From positions 3,342,830-3,406,829 of the forward strand of contig NZ_JOMH01000001.1 in NCBI RefSeq assembly GCF_000711245.1: a stretch of DNA of 64,000 nucleotides, given 5' to 3'. The position numbers were made by a program, and so were the translations under genes. Positions within the stretch are counted from its first letter, which is position 1. Each line of letters opens with the position of its first letter. The notes under the pieces are model-generated. The model saw only the letters and a program-made list of their open reading frames with translations. It was not told the origin of the DNA and did not search any database. Below are positions 16,355-25,770 of this stretch, one piece after another. The DNA is from Polycyclovorans algicola TG408 (GTDB lineage Bacteria; Pseudomonadota; Gammaproteobacteria; Nevskiales; Nevskiaceae).

Positions 16355-19005
16355 GCGACGCGGTCCAGACCACTTGCCCCTACTGCGGCGTCGGCTGCGG
16401 GGTGCTGGCACGGCCCAACGCCGACGGCAGTGCGGCGGTGCTGGGTGATCCCGATCATCCGGCCAACCGCGGCAAGCTCTGCGTCAAAGGCGCAGCGCTG
16501 GGCGAAACCCTGGGCTTGCACGGCCGCCTGCTGCACCCCGAAATCAACGGTCAGCGGCAGAGCTGGGCGCATGCGCTGAATCACGTCGCCGCCGGCTTTC
16601 GCCAGGTCATCGACCGGCATGGTCCCGACGCGGTCGCGTTTTACGTTTCGGGGCAGTTGCTGACCGAGGACTATTACGTCGCCAACAAGCTGATGAAGGG
16701 CTATCTCGGCAGCGCCAACATCGACACCAATTCGCGACTGTGCATGAGCAGCGCGGTGGCCGGCCACAAGCGGGCGTTCGGTGAAGACCTGGTGCCCTGC
16801 ACCTACGACGACCTGGAAACGGCCGACCTGGTGGTGCTGGTCGGCTCGAATACCGCGTGGTGTCATCCCATTCTCTATCAGCGGCTGATGGCCGCCCGCG
16901 CCGCCCGACCGGGCATGCAGGTGGTGGTGATCGACCCGCGCCGTACCGCCACCTGCGAAGACGCCGACCTGCACCTGCAGCTCACGCCTGGCACCGATGT
17001 GTGGCTGTTCAACGGACTTCTGCAATACCTCGCCGCCCACGGCCGCACCGACCGCAGCTTTGTCGCGGCGCGGACCACCGGGCTGGGCGAAGCCTTGAGT
17101 GCCAGCGCAGCGCAGTCCGATCCCGACGCGGTCGCACGGCGCTGCGGTCTGGACCCCGCGCTGCTGCGCGGCTTTTACGCCCTGTTCGCCGCCACACCCA
17201 AGGTGGTCACGGCGTTTTCGCAGGGCGTCAATCAGTCATCAGCGGGCACCGACAAGGTCAATGCCATCATCAACTGCCACCTGCTGACCGGGCGCATCGG
17301 CACGCCGGGCACAGGGCCGTTTTCGATCACCGGCCAGCCCAACGCCATGGGCGGGCGCGAAGTGGGCGGGCTGGCCAACCAACTGGCTGCCCATCTTGAC
17401 CTTGCCGACCCCGCGCACCGCACGCTGGTGCAGGACTTCTGGGCCAGCCCCACCATCGCCGAGCGGCCGGGCCTGAAAGCTGTCGAACTGTTCGATGCCA
17501 TCGACGCCGGGCGGGTCAAGGCGGTGTGGATCATGGCGACCAACCCGGTCGTCAGCATGCCGGACGCCGACAAGGTGCGCCGTGCGCTGAAAAAGTGCGA
17601 GATGGTCGTGGTCAGCGATGTGATCCGCGACACGGATACCAACGCCTGCGCCACGGTGCTGCTGCCGGCGTTGGGCTGGGGTGAAAAAGACGGCACGGTG
17701 ACCAACACCGAACGCTGCATCACCCGCCAGCGCGCGTTTTTGCCGACACCCGGCGAGGCCAAAGCCGACTGGTGGATCATTTGCCAGCTCGCCCAGCGCA
17801 TGGGCTTTGCCGACGGTTTCAACTTCGACAATGCGGCGGCGATTTTCGATGAACACGCGCGACTCACCGCCTGCCGCAATCCGCTGCCGGGCAGCACCGG
17901 CGCGTCGGTGACCGACATTCCGCGCGTGCTGCATTTGGGCGGGCTGACCGGCCTTGGCAACGCCGGTTACGACGCCATGGGGCCGCAGCGCTGGCCGGTG
18001 ACCGGCGTGCCGCCCGCACCGGGAGCGCCCGATTTCGTCCTGCCGCAAATGACCCTGGTGCCGACCCCGGTGCGCGCACCCGGCAACGCGGTGAGTGCGG
18101 CGTATCCACTGCGACTCAACACCGGCCGGCTGCGCGACCAGTGGCACACCATGACGCGCACCGCGCGCTCGGCGCGGCTGTCGGCGCACATTGACCAGCC
18201 GCAGCTAGCGGTGCATCCCGCCGATGCGGCCCGTCACCGGCTGCAGGATGGTGCGCTGGCGCGGGTGACCTCGCTGTGGGGCACGGCGGTGTTACGCGTG
18301 CAGGTCAGCACTGCGCAAACCCGGGGCGACGTGTTCGCGCCGATCCACTGGGGCAGCACCCACGCTTCGGCGGCGCGCATCGGCGCGGTGGTCAACCCGG
18401 TGGTGGATCCGTTGTCGGGCGAGCCGGAGTTCAAGCACACGCCGGTCACGGTGACGCCGTTTGCCGCGCGCTGGTACGGCTTCGCACTGATGCGCCACCC
18501 GCCCGAAACGCTGCCAGCGCTGGCGTGGTGGAGCCGTATACAGGGCGCTTTCCATACCCGGCTGGAATTCGCCGGCGACCGGCCGCTGACCGACATGACC
18601 CCCTGGCTGCGACGCTTCGCACCGGGATTGGACGGCGAGTGGATTGAGGCCAGCGACCCGGCCCGGCAGCGCTATCAGGGCGCGGCGGTGATCGACGAGC
18701 GGCTGGAGGCGGTGGTGTTTGTCGCGCCAACCCCAACGCTGCCGTCGCGCCAGTGGCTGGCCGGCCTGTTCGCGCTGGACCGCCTTGAACGCCACGATCG
18801 CACCGCGCTGCTCGCCGGCCGGCCGGCCGACCCCGGCGTCGATCAGGGCCCGGCGGTCTGTGCCTGCTTCGGAGTCGGTCGCAACTGCATCATCGAGGCC
18901 ATCCGGGCCCACCAACTGACCACTGCTGCAGCCGTGGGGCAGCACCTCAAAGCCGGCACCAACTGTGGTTCGTGCGTGCCCGAGATCTCCGCCCTGCTCC
19001 GCTGA
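16351..19005 (+). CDS. nasA: Assimilatory nitrate reductase, molybdopterin catalytic subunit with C-terminal [2Fe-2S] domain
   Basis: An 884-residue cytoplasmic enzyme that reduces nitrate to nitrite. The N-terminal [4Fe-4S] ligands are Cys9, Cys12, Cys16 and Cys44 (CPYCGVGC, GKLCVKG). The Mo-bis-MGD fold follows, with the presumed Mo ligand Cys in TNSRLCMSSAVAGHKRAFG, plus SITGQPNAMGGREVG, and the C-terminal dinucleotide-binding block LNTGRLRDQWHTMTRT and HTPVTVTP. A BFD-like [2Fe-2S] module closes it (VCACFGVGRN and GTNCGSCVPE), as in Klebsiella-type NasA. No Tat signal, consistent with cytosolic action. Overlaps the NasB-like gene, so electrons likely flow NAD(P)H to FAD to [2Fe-2S] to [4Fe-4S] to Mo. 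Confidence 0.95.
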   Translation: MSDAVQTTCPYCGVGCGVLARPNADGSAAVLGDPDHPANRGKLCVKGAALGETLGLHGRLLHPEINGQRQSWAHALNHVAAGFRQVIDRHGPDAVAFYVSGQLLTEDYYVANKLMKGYLGSANIDTNSRLCMSSAVAGHKRAFGEDLVPCTYDDLETADLVVLVGSNTAWCHPILYQRLMAARAARPGMQVVVIDPRRTATCEDADLHLQLTPGTDVWLFNGLLQYLAAHGRTDRSFVAARTTGLGEALSASAAQSDPDAVARRCGLDPALLRGFYALFAATPKVVTAFSQGVNQSSAGTDKVNAIINCHLLTGRIGTPGTGPFSITGQPNAMGGREVGGLANQLAAHLDLADPAHRTLVQDFWASPTIAERPGLKAVELFDAIDAGRVKAVWIMATNPVVSMPDADKVRRALKKCEMVVVSDVIRDTDTNACATVLLPALGWGEKDGTVTNTERCITRQRAFLPTPGEAKADWWIICQLAQRMGFADGFNFDNAAAIFDEHARLTACRNPLPGSTGASVTDIPRVLHLGGLTGLGNAGYDAMGPQRWPVTGVPPAPGAPDFVLPQMTLVPTPVRAPGNAVSAAYPLRLNTGRLRDQWHTMTRTARSARLSAHIDQPQLAVHPADAARHRLQDGALARVTSLWGTAVLRVQVSTAQTRGDVFAPIHWGSTHASAARIGAVVNPVVDPLSGEPEFKHTPVTVTPFAARWYGFALMRHPPETLPALAWWSRIQGAFHTRLEFAGDRPLTDMTPWLRRFAPGLDGEWIEASDPARQRYQGAAVIDERLEAVVFVAPTPTLPSRQWLAGLFALDRLERHDRTALLAGRPADPGVDQGPAVCACFGVGRNCIIEAIRAHQLTTAAAVGQHLKAGTNCGSCVPEISALLR

Positions 19006-19036
19006 GAGGCGTCGCACCGTCAGTCGCACCAATCAA

Positions 19037-19052
19037 GGGCACGGATTTTGCT
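19037..19052 (+). promoter_or_regulatory. Candidate sigma-54 promoter before nasT
   Basis: GGGCAC-GGATT-TTGCT differs from TGGCAC-N5-TTGCW only at the first base. The predicted start is near 19063, 29 bp before nasT. No NtrC dyad was recognised in the overlapping nasA end, so activation is less certain than for nrtA. Confidence 0.5.
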
Positions 19053-19091
19053 CCACGCTTGTATGACCCTCATTTCACTGCGGAGTCCGGC

Positions 19092-19661
19092 ATGCGCGTA
19101 ATGCTGGTCGACGACCATCCCGAACGGTTGGCCCTGCTCGAAGACGCCCTGACGGCGGCCGGGCATGTCGTGGCCGGCCACGTCAGCACCCGGGACCCGC
19201 TGGTCGCAGCGGTGCAACTGCACAAGCCCGACATCGTGCTGATTGACGTCGACGCGCCCAGCCGCGACACCCTGGAATCGCTGGTGCAGGTCAAACGGGA
19301 TCAGCCCTGCCCGGTGGTGATGTTTGCCGCACATTCCGACAACGACACCATTCGCCGCGCCATCCACGCCGGTGTGAGCGCCTACGTGGTTGACGGCCTG
19401 GCCACCAACCGTATCCAGTCGGTGATGGACGTGGCGATTGCCCGTTTCGCCGAGTTTCGCGCGCTGCAGCAAGAGCTGGATGACACCCGCCTGAAGTTGG
19501 CCGACCGCCGCGACGTCGATAAGGCCAAGGGCCTGCTGATGCAGCGTCGCGGCCTGGATGAAGCCGCCGCCTATGCCTTGCTCAGGCGCATGGCCATGAG
19601 CCGTAACCTGCGCCTCGGTGATGCCGCGCGCGCCCTGATTTCCGCCGCGGAGCTGCTCTGA
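19092..19661 (+). CDS. nasT: ANTAR-domain antitermination regulator NasT
   Basis: A 189-residue two-domain regulator. The N-terminal pseudo-receiver domain (MRVMLVDDHPERLALLEDAL, DIVLIDVDAPSRDTLE) matches NasT/AmiR; the C-terminal ANTAR domain begins near LADRRDVDKAKGLLMQRRGLDEAAAYALLRRMA and binds double-hexaloop RNA. NasT held by NasS is inactive; nitrate releases it and it stops termination in nitrate-assimilation leaders. Two matching leaders exist in this window (2756-2832 and 7335-7435). The start at 19092 follows CGGAG. Its stop overlaps the nasS start (TGATG), ensuring stoichiometric synthesis. Confidence 0.93.
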   Translation: MRVMLVDDHPERLALLEDALTAAGHVVAGHVSTRDPLVAAVQLHKPDIVLIDVDAPSRDTLESLVQVKRDQPCPVVMFAAHSDNDTIRRAIHAGVSAYVVDGLATNRIQSVMDVAIARFAEFRALQQELDDTRLKLADRRDVDKAKGLLMQRRGLDEAAAYALLRRMAMSRNLRLGDAARALISAAELL

Positions 19662-20695
19662 TGCACGAACCTGAAACAAGCCGTCTGCGGATGGGCCTTG
19701 TGCCACTGGTGGACTGCGCACCGGTCGTGGTGGCACGCGAACGTGGCTTCTTTGCGCGGCACGGTCTCGACGTGATCCTTTCAGTGGAAGGTTCGTGGGC
19801 CGGCATCCGCGACAAACTGGCCGCCGGCCTGCTCGATGCCGCGCAGGTGCTGGCGCCGATGCCGCTGGCGGCGCAACTGGGGCTCGACGGCTTCGGCGTG
19901 CCGCTGGTCTCGGCGCTGACGCTGAGCCGCAACGGCAACATGATCACCGTCTCCAACGCCCTGCACGCGGCGCTGGCCAGCGCCGGACCCGATGCCACCG
20001 CCAAGGGACAGGCGCTGCACGCACTGCTGGCCCAGGACCGCGCCGAAGGGCGGCGGCCTCGGGTGCTGGCGCACGTCTATCCGCATTCGTCGCATCACTT
20101 TTTGCTGCGAGAGTGGCTGGGCAACGCCGGTATCGATGCCGACCGCGATCTGCAGTTGACGAGTATTCCGCCGCCGCTGCTGGTGCATTGTCTGCGCACC
20201 GGACAAATCGACGGCTTTTGCGCCGGCGCGCCCTGGGGCATGGCGGCCGAAGCGGCGGGCGTGGGCCGCAACCTGCTCGCTACGTGCCGGGTACGGCCCG
20301 ACTGCGTCGAAAAAGTGCTGGGCGTGCGCAGTGAGTGGGCCGAGCGCCATCCGCAAGCCCACCTTCATCTGATTGCCGCACTCATCGAAGCCGGCCAGTG
20401 GCTGGAACGCGACGGCCATCGCACAGAGGCCGCACGCATCCTTGCGGCGGGCGCCTATCTGGACGTGTCGCCCGAGATCCTGCAGGCGGCGCTCACCGAA
20501 GACCGCGACGGGCCGCTTAATCCGGGCTGCCGCTTCTCCAGTGACGATCTCGGGGCGCCCCGCGCCGACGACATGGCGTGGCTTGAAGACCAGTTGCAGG
20601 ACTGGGGCGGCGTGCCGGTGTCGCCGTCCACCGTCCTGAGCCGGTGTTACCGCGCCGACCTGCATCAGCAGGCCCTGGCGTATTGCACGCCCTAG
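19661..20695 (+). CDS. nasS: Cytosolic nitrate sensor NasS
   Basis: A 344-residue NrtA-like protein without a signal peptide: LRMGLVPLVDCAPVVVARERGFFARHGLDV, HVYPHSSHHFLLREWL, IDGFCAGAPWGM. The NrtA fold retained in the cytosol is the mark of NasS, which binds nitrate/nitrite and sequesters NasT in their absence. Compared with the NrtA at 7451 it is about 130 residues shorter, missing the signal and several insertions. Overlap with nasT supports the pair. It is the last gene of the nitrate locus; no clear terminator was seen in the 86 bp before the convergent gene. Confidence 0.92.
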   Translation: MHEPETSRLRMGLVPLVDCAPVVVARERGFFARHGLDVILSVEGSWAGIRDKLAAGLLDAAQVLAPMPLAAQLGLDGFGVPLVSALTLSRNGNMITVSNALHAALASAGPDATAKGQALHALLAQDRAEGRRPRVLAHVYPHSSHHFLLREWLGNAGIDADRDLQLTSIPPPLLVHCLRTGQIDGFCAGAPWGMAAEAAGVGRNLLATCRVRPDCVEKVLGVRSEWAERHPQAHLHLIAALIEAGQWLERDGHRTEAARILAAGAYLDVSPEILQAALTEDRDGPLNPGCRFSSDDLGAPRADDMAWLEDQLQDWGGVPVSPSTVLSRCYRADLHQQALAYCTP

Positions 20696-20781
20696 ATTGA
20701 TGCACGGGGATGGGACCGGGCGCGAGCCAGCAACCGCCGAGTCACTGTCCAGCCGATCACTACAGCGCGATCAGCGAGCCA

Positions 20782-21207
20782 TCAAGGGGTCTCGGCTGGC
20801 GCGGTGTCGAACAGCCACATCAGCACCGCGACGCCCAAGCCCCAGGCCCCGTTGAGCAGCGCGCCAATGACCCAGGTCAGGGGCGCCACCGGCAAGCCCT
20901 TCAGCGGAAACACCACCAGCAACGCCACGACCGTGGGCAGCACCGCGCCGAACAGCGCCGCGCCGATGAACTGCTGTTGACGACTGCGCGTGCGGAGTAG
21001 CGCCCACATCGGCAATGCCCAAAGTCCGCCGAAAAAGGCCAGCGACACCACCGAGGGGATGCCGAGCGGCGGCACCGGCGCGAGGTTGTAGGCGGGGTTG
21101 GGCACGATCGCTAGCGCGTGCAGCAGCGCATACAGACCCTGATGCGCCAGCAGCGTGGCGACATACCCCATCAAGAACACTTTGACCCACGGCAGAAAGG
21201 CTTTCAT
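20782..21207 (-). CDS. Four-helix integral membrane protein of unknown function
   Basis: A 141-residue protein, not recognised as a named family. Four hydrophobic segments are visible: about 8-30, 45-66 (PSVVSLAFFGGLWALPMWALL), 76-96 (IGAALFGAVLPTVVALLVVF) and 104-130 (WVIGALLNGAWGLGVAVLMWLF). The TTG three codons upstream is passed over for the ATG at 21207. It sits convergent to nasS and 40 bp downstream of a metal-dependent hydrolase gene on the same strand, with which it may be co-transcribed. Confidence 0.6.
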   Translation of the reverse strand: MKAFLPWVKVFLMGYVATLLAHQGLYALLHALAIVPNPAYNLAPVPPLGIPSVVSLAFFGGLWALPMWALLRTRSRQQQFIGAALFGAVLPTVVALLVVFPLKGLPVAPLTWVIGALLNGAWGLGVAVLMWLFDTAPAETP

Positions 21208-21247
21208 GGCATTCAAATCAAGAACGAGGCGCCATGATAAGCGGGGT

Positions 21248-22141
21248 TCAGGCAGCAGCGGCCAGCGCGGCGGGCGACCGGTTCAAGTAGGCCAGTGCCT
21301 CTTCGGTCGAGCCTTCGTTTTCGGGGTTGTACCAGGGGTCGAAAAACGACAGCTCCTTGGTGATCAGCCACAGCGGTGACGGCAGCCAGCCATCGCGCGC
21401 ATGTTTGAACCATTGCCCCCACATCCAAGGCCGGAACACGCTGGGCTTTTTGTCGGCAAAGCGCGGATCTTGCTTCATCAGGTGCGCGGCGCCGTGCACC
21501 CAGAGTCCAAAGATAATCGGCATGACGATACTGGCAAGGTAGTAGCGCGACGGGTAGCCGCCACCCAGATGCCGATAGAGGTCAAACGCCACGCAGCGGT
21601 GCTCGACCTCTTCAGCCCCGTGCCAGCGCAGCAGGTCGAGCAGCGTCGGGTCGGCACCCGCTTCATCCCATTGACGATTACGGATGATGTAATTACCCAG
21701 CACACAGGTCATGTGCTCGATGGCGGCGATGATGCCAACCCGGAACACCAGCCATTGGCGCGCCGGCCGCCCCTTGAGCGTGAAGCCCATCGGCTGATCG
21801 CCCAGCAGCTTTTCGAACAACTGGTCTTCAAGGCGCGTGTTGCTTTCGGTCTCGATGCCGTGCGCATGCAGGTAGGACTCGGTTGCGCCGGCGTGCGCCC
21901 GCGCGTGCATCGACTCCTGCCGCATGAAGGCCTTGACCTCGCTGCGCAGGGCGTCGTCGGTAATCAACGGCAGCGCCTGGTTGAAGACACGGCAAAACCA
22001 GAATTCCCCAGCCGGCAGCAGCAGGTTGATCTCGTTGATGAAGTGGCTGGCGAACGGCTGTCCGGGAATCCATTCCAGCGGCGTATCCGACCAGTCGAAA
22101 GCCACTTTGCGCGGCACCAGCGGCGGTAGGAATCGAGACAT
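21248..22141 (-). CDS. Predicted metal-dependent hydrolase, ferritin-like (PF10118 family)
   Basis: A 297-residue protein with the family pattern: NEINLLLPAGEFWFCRVFNQALP, EVKAFMRQESMHARAHAG, TCVLGNYII, and LRWHGAEEVEHRCVAFDLYR. The E...ExxH and EExEHR motifs are those of a four-helix diiron-type centre. Members are frequent in hydrocarbon- and steroid-degrading gammaproteobacteria, but no reaction is established. The start at 22141 (MSRFLPPLVP) has GGAG seven bases upstream; the longer frame upstream is not credible. It is divergent from the CrbS-like gene across 203 bp, which contains a small palindrome GCCATT-GATT-AATGGC (22198-22213). Confidence 0.85.
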   Translation of the reverse strand: MSRFLPPLVPRKVAFDWSDTPLEWIPGQPFASHFINEINLLLPAGEFWFCRVFNQALPLITDDALRSEVKAFMRQESMHARAHAGATESYLHAHGIETESNTRLEDQLFEKLLGDQPMGFTLKGRPARQWLVFRVGIIAAIEHMTCVLGNYIIRNRQWDEAGADPTLLDLLRWHGAEEVEHRCVAFDLYRHLGGGYPSRYYLASIVMPIIFGLWVHGAAHLMKQDPRFADKKPSVFRPWMWGQWFKHARDGWLPSPLWLITKELSFFDPWYNPENEGSTEEALAYLNRSPAALAAAA

Positions 22142-22344
22142 GGGGGCGCTCCGGTTGCGGACCAAAGCTGAATAATGACACAGATATGCGTAACACTGCC
22201 ATTGATTAATGGCGTTATGTAGCGCGCCGGTTGTCACCCCGGCTTCCGGTCTGCTGCGGGGTGCTCTACATTCGACGCTCGAACGAAGCGGGCGCAGACC
22301 CGGTGGGGCCACAGCGGCGTCGCGCTGGCCAGCGGGAGAAACCG

Positions 22345-25300
22345 ATGTTCACGTCTTGGCAGCTACTCAGCGTTGCCAGTGCCTACATGGCGCTGCTCTT
22401 CGCCGTGGCCTGGACCGCCGACCGTCGCGCACTGCGCAAGCCGCAACTTCAGCCGAGGCCATGGACTTATGCCCTGGCGCTGGCCGTGTACTGCACCGCC
22501 TGGACGTTTTACGGTGCGGTGGGGCGCGTCGCCGACGACGGCTGGAGCTATCTGCCGATCTATCTCGGCCCGATTCTGGTGTTTGTGTTCGGCGCCCCGT
22601 TTTTGCAGCGGCTGATCGCGTTGTGCAAGTCGGGGCGCCTGACCTCGGTGGCCGATTTCATCGGCGCCCGCTACGGCAACAGCGCCACCCTGGCGGTGGC
22701 GGCGACCGGTGTCGCGCTGTTGGCCGGCGTGCCGTACCTGGCCCTTCAGTTGCGCGGCGTGTCCTTGGGTTTCGACGTGCTGACCATCGACAGCGGCGTG
22801 ATGATCGAAGACATCCAGACCGTAACCATCGTCACCGTGCTGCTGGCGGTGTTCGCCATGTTGTTCGGCACGCGGCACATCGCCAGTACCGAAAGCCACC
22901 AGGGCATGGTGCTGGCCGTGGCGTTCGAATCATTGGTGAAGCTGCTGGCCTTCGTCGCCGTAGGGGTCTTTGCCATGATCCTGCTCGGCGGCATCGCCCC
23001 CAGCATCGACGCGGTGCGCACCATGCCGCAGCTCGCACCCGAACAATTGTTGACGGTGCCGTTCTGGATGCAGACCGCGCTGGCCGGCGCAGCCGTCATT
23101 GTCCTGCCACGACAGTTTCACCTCATGGTGGTGGAAAACATCGGACCGCAGGAGCTGCGTACCGCGCGCTGGGTGTTCCCGATGTATCTGGGCATTTTTG
23201 CGCTCATGGTGCTGCCGCTCGCCGCCGCCGGGGCGCTGTATGTCGGCGGCGGCGCGGCTGATCGTCACGTGCTGGCGCTGCCGCTGACGCAAGGGCAAAG
23301 CGGCCTGGCGATGCTGGCATTTCTGGGCGGTTTTTCAGCCGCCACCGGCATGGTCATCGTCTCGGCGGTGGCGCTGGCGACCATGCTCAGCAACGAAGTC
23401 ATTCTGCCGCTGATGCTGCGCGGCCGCGGCTACCAACGGGCCTCGAATGACCTTGGTGCGCTGCTGCGCCGGGTGCGGCGCATCACCATCGCCGGCCTGC
23501 TGTTTGCCGCCTGGCTGATCGATCGAACGCTGTACACGCAACTGCCGCTGGCGGTGATTGGCCTGATCAGCTTCAGCGCCATCGCGCACCTGGCGCCGCC
23601 GGTCATCGCCGGCGTGCTGTGGCCGCGGGCCAACCGCGCCGGGGCCACTGGGGGGCTGGCCGGCGGCATGGCCGCTTGGGCCATGAGCGTGCTGCTGCCA
23701 TCGCTGTTTCCCGACCTGATCAGCTTTGCCGATCCGCAGCATTACGTCATCCAAGGCGCAGCGCTGAGTCTTGGCGTCCACATTGCGCTGCTGGCGGCGA
23801 TCTCGATTGCCAGTTCGCCATCGCTCAGCGAACAGGTGCAGAGCGCGCGGCTGCTGGGCACACGGCAAACCCCGGATGACCGTCGTGGCTCCGGCGCGCG
23901 CGTCATCGATCTGCTGGTGTTGCTGGAGCGCTTTTTCGGTGCCGACCGCACGCAAGCCTTCACCAACGAATACGCCGCCCTGAAAGGTAAGGCGCCGGAA
24001 GCGCGGGCGGTGGCCGACGCCGAGTTCATCGACTTCTGCCAGAGCCGTTTGTCGAGCGCGCTGGGCGGTGCTTCGGCACGCACGATGATCGACCGGGCAC
24101 TGCGGCCCGCCGGCGGTGATGTTGCCGAAATCATCGAGCAGACCTCACGCGCGGTGCGCTTCAATCGCGAATTGCTGCACTCCACCCTCGACCACATGGC
24201 GCAGGGCGTCAGCGTCATCGATGCCGAGCTACGGCTGATCGCCTGGAACGCCGCCTACCAGCGGCTGTTCGACTACCCCGATGAACTGATGCGGGTCGGC
24301 ACGCCGGTCAGCGAGCTGATTCGCTTCAATGTCGAGCGCGGCCTGCTCGACAGCGCCGACATCGAAGACCTGGTCAGTAAACGCGTCGGTCACCTGCAGG
24401 CGGGCACGGCCTACCGGCACGAGCGGGCAATGCCGGGCGGCGAGGTGGTCGAGATCACCGGCAACCCGATGCCCGGCGGCGGCTTCGTCTCGACCTTTTC
24501 CGATGTCACCGACTACAAGCGCGCCGAGGCGATGTTGCAGTCGGTCAACGAAGAGTTGGAGGCCCGCGTCACCTCGCGCACTCAGGCGCTGGCCGAAACC
24601 GAGCAGCGCGCCCAGCAGGCGCGCGCCGACGCCGAACAAGCCAGCCGCTCCAAGAGCCGCTTTCTGGCCGCCACCACGCACGATCTGGCGCAGCCGCTGA
24701 ATGCCGCGCGGCTATTCGCCCACGCGCTGGAAGACAGCCGCGAGCCGCAGGTGCAACAGGGCGTTCGCAACCTGCTGCGCTCGCTGGGGGCGATGGAGTC
24801 CTTGCTGGGCGGCTTGTCGGAATACTCACGCCTCGACGCCGGCGCACAGCCGGTCAACCGCAAGGCCTTCGCGGTGCAGGACCTGTTCGATGCGCTGGGC
24901 TCAGAGTTCACCGCCATGGCCGAGGCGCGCGGGCTGGGTTTTCACGTGCGCCCCTGCCGCCTGTGGATTGACTCCGACCCGGTGCTGTTGCGGCGCATCG
25001 TCCAGAACCTGCTGGCCAATGCGGTGCGTTACACCCGCCACGGCCGCGTGGTGCTCGGCTGCCGGCGGGTCGGCGACGCGGTGCGGATCGAAGTGCACGA
25101 CACCGGGCCGGGCATTCCGCAGGAGCGGCAACGCGCGATCTTCGAGGAGTTCAGGCGCTTCGAGACCGCCGACAGTCACGGCGGCGAACAGGGGTTGGGC
25201 CTGGGGCTGGCGATCAGTGAGCGCATGGCCCGACTGCTGCGGCACCCGATGCGGTTGCGGTCGCAGATCGGGCGCGGCTCGGTGTTCAGCGTGACGGTCG

Positions 25301-25770
25301 CCACCACCGACGCCGCAACGACACCGCCGTCGACCCTGCCCACGCGGCCAGCGCCACAGCGCCTTGAAGGACTGCGGCTGTTGGTGCTCGACAACGATGC
25401 CGACACGCTGCAGGCGACCGCCGGGCTGTTGCGCCGCTGGGGCTGTCTACCGTTGCCGGCGCTCAACGAGGCCGAGGCACGGGCCCAGACCCTCGACGCA
25501 CCGCCCGACGCCGCGTTGATCGACTACCAACTCGACCACGGTGAGAACGGCATCAAGGCGCTGATCCGCCTGCGCCGAGTCTGGGGGCTGGCAGTGCCGG
25601 GCATTCTGATCACCGGCGATGCCACGCCAGAGGTCCGCGAGCGGGCGCGTCAGTTAGGGCTGGCGTTTCTCGCCAAGCCGGTCAAGCCGGCGGCGCTGAG
25701 GGCGTTGCTGCAACAGCAACGGGTGACGCCGCAAGCTGCGGCGCATGCGCCTGAAGACGTTCAACGATAA
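22345..25770 (+). CDS. crbS: Hybrid sensor histidine kinase with sodium/solute symporter domain (CrbS-like)
   Basis: A 1141-residue membrane kinase. An SSSF transporter-like sensor of about 13 TM helices fills residues 1-510. A PAS domain (LLHSTLDHMAQGVSVIDAEL) lies near 610-720, a coiled coil after it, then HisKA with phospho-acceptor His779 (THDLAQPL), HATPase (NLLANAVRYTRHG, DTGPGIP, GLGLGLAIS) and a receiver with Asp1060 (ALIDYQLDHG). This is the CrbS/CbrA architecture. CrbS signals to CrbR to turn on acs for acetate use; acs and a CrbR-like gene are next door. ATG 22345 has GGGAGAA upstream. Its 3' end overlaps the convergent regulator gene by 89 bp. Confidence 0.9.
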   Translation: MFTSWQLLSVASAYMALLFAVAWTADRRALRKPQLQPRPWTYALALAVYCTAWTFYGAVGRVADDGWSYLPIYLGPILVFVFGAPFLQRLIALCKSGRLTSVADFIGARYGNSATLAVAATGVALLAGVPYLALQLRGVSLGFDVLTIDSGVMIEDIQTVTIVTVLLAVFAMLFGTRHIASTESHQGMVLAVAFESLVKLLAFVAVGVFAMILLGGIAPSIDAVRTMPQLAPEQLLTVPFWMQTALAGAAVIVLPRQFHLMVVENIGPQELRTARWVFPMYLGIFALMVLPLAAAGALYVGGGAADRHVLALPLTQGQSGLAMLAFLGGFSAATGMVIVSAVALATMLSNEVILPLMLRGRGYQRASNDLGALLRRVRRITIAGLLFAAWLIDRTLYTQLPLAVIGLISFSAIAHLAPPVIAGVLWPRANRAGATGGLAGGMAAWAMSVLLPSLFPDLISFADPQHYVIQGAALSLGVHIALLAAISIASSPSLSEQVQSARLLGTRQTPDDRRGSGARVIDLLVLLERFFGADRTQAFTNEYAALKGKAPEARAVADAEFIDFCQSRLSSALGGASARTMIDRALRPAGGDVAEIIEQTSRAVRFNRELLHSTLDHMAQGVSVIDAELRLIAWNAAYQRLFDYPDELMRVGTPVSELIRFNVERGLLDSADIEDLVSKRVGHLQAGTAYRHERAMPGGEVVEITGNPMPGGGFVSTFSDVTDYKRAEAMLQSVNEELEARVTSRTQALAETEQRAQQARADAEQASRSKSRFLAATTHDLAQPLNAARLFAHALEDSREPQVQQGVRNLLRSLGAMESLLGGLSEYSRLDAGAQPVNRKAFAVQDLFDALGSEFTAMAEARGLGFHVRPCRLWIDSDPVLLRRIVQNLLANAVRYTRHGRVVLGCRRVGDAVRIEVHDTGPGIPQERQRAIFEEFRRFETADSHGGEQGLGLGLAISERMARLLRHPMRLRSQIGRGSVFSVTVATTDAATTPPSTLPTRPAPQRLEGLRLLVLDNDADTLQATAGLLRRWGCLPLPALNEAEARAQTLDAPPDAALIDYQLDHGENGIKALIRLRRVWGLAVPGILITGDATPEVRERARQLGLAFLAKPVKPAALRALLQQQRVTPQAAAHAPEDVQR

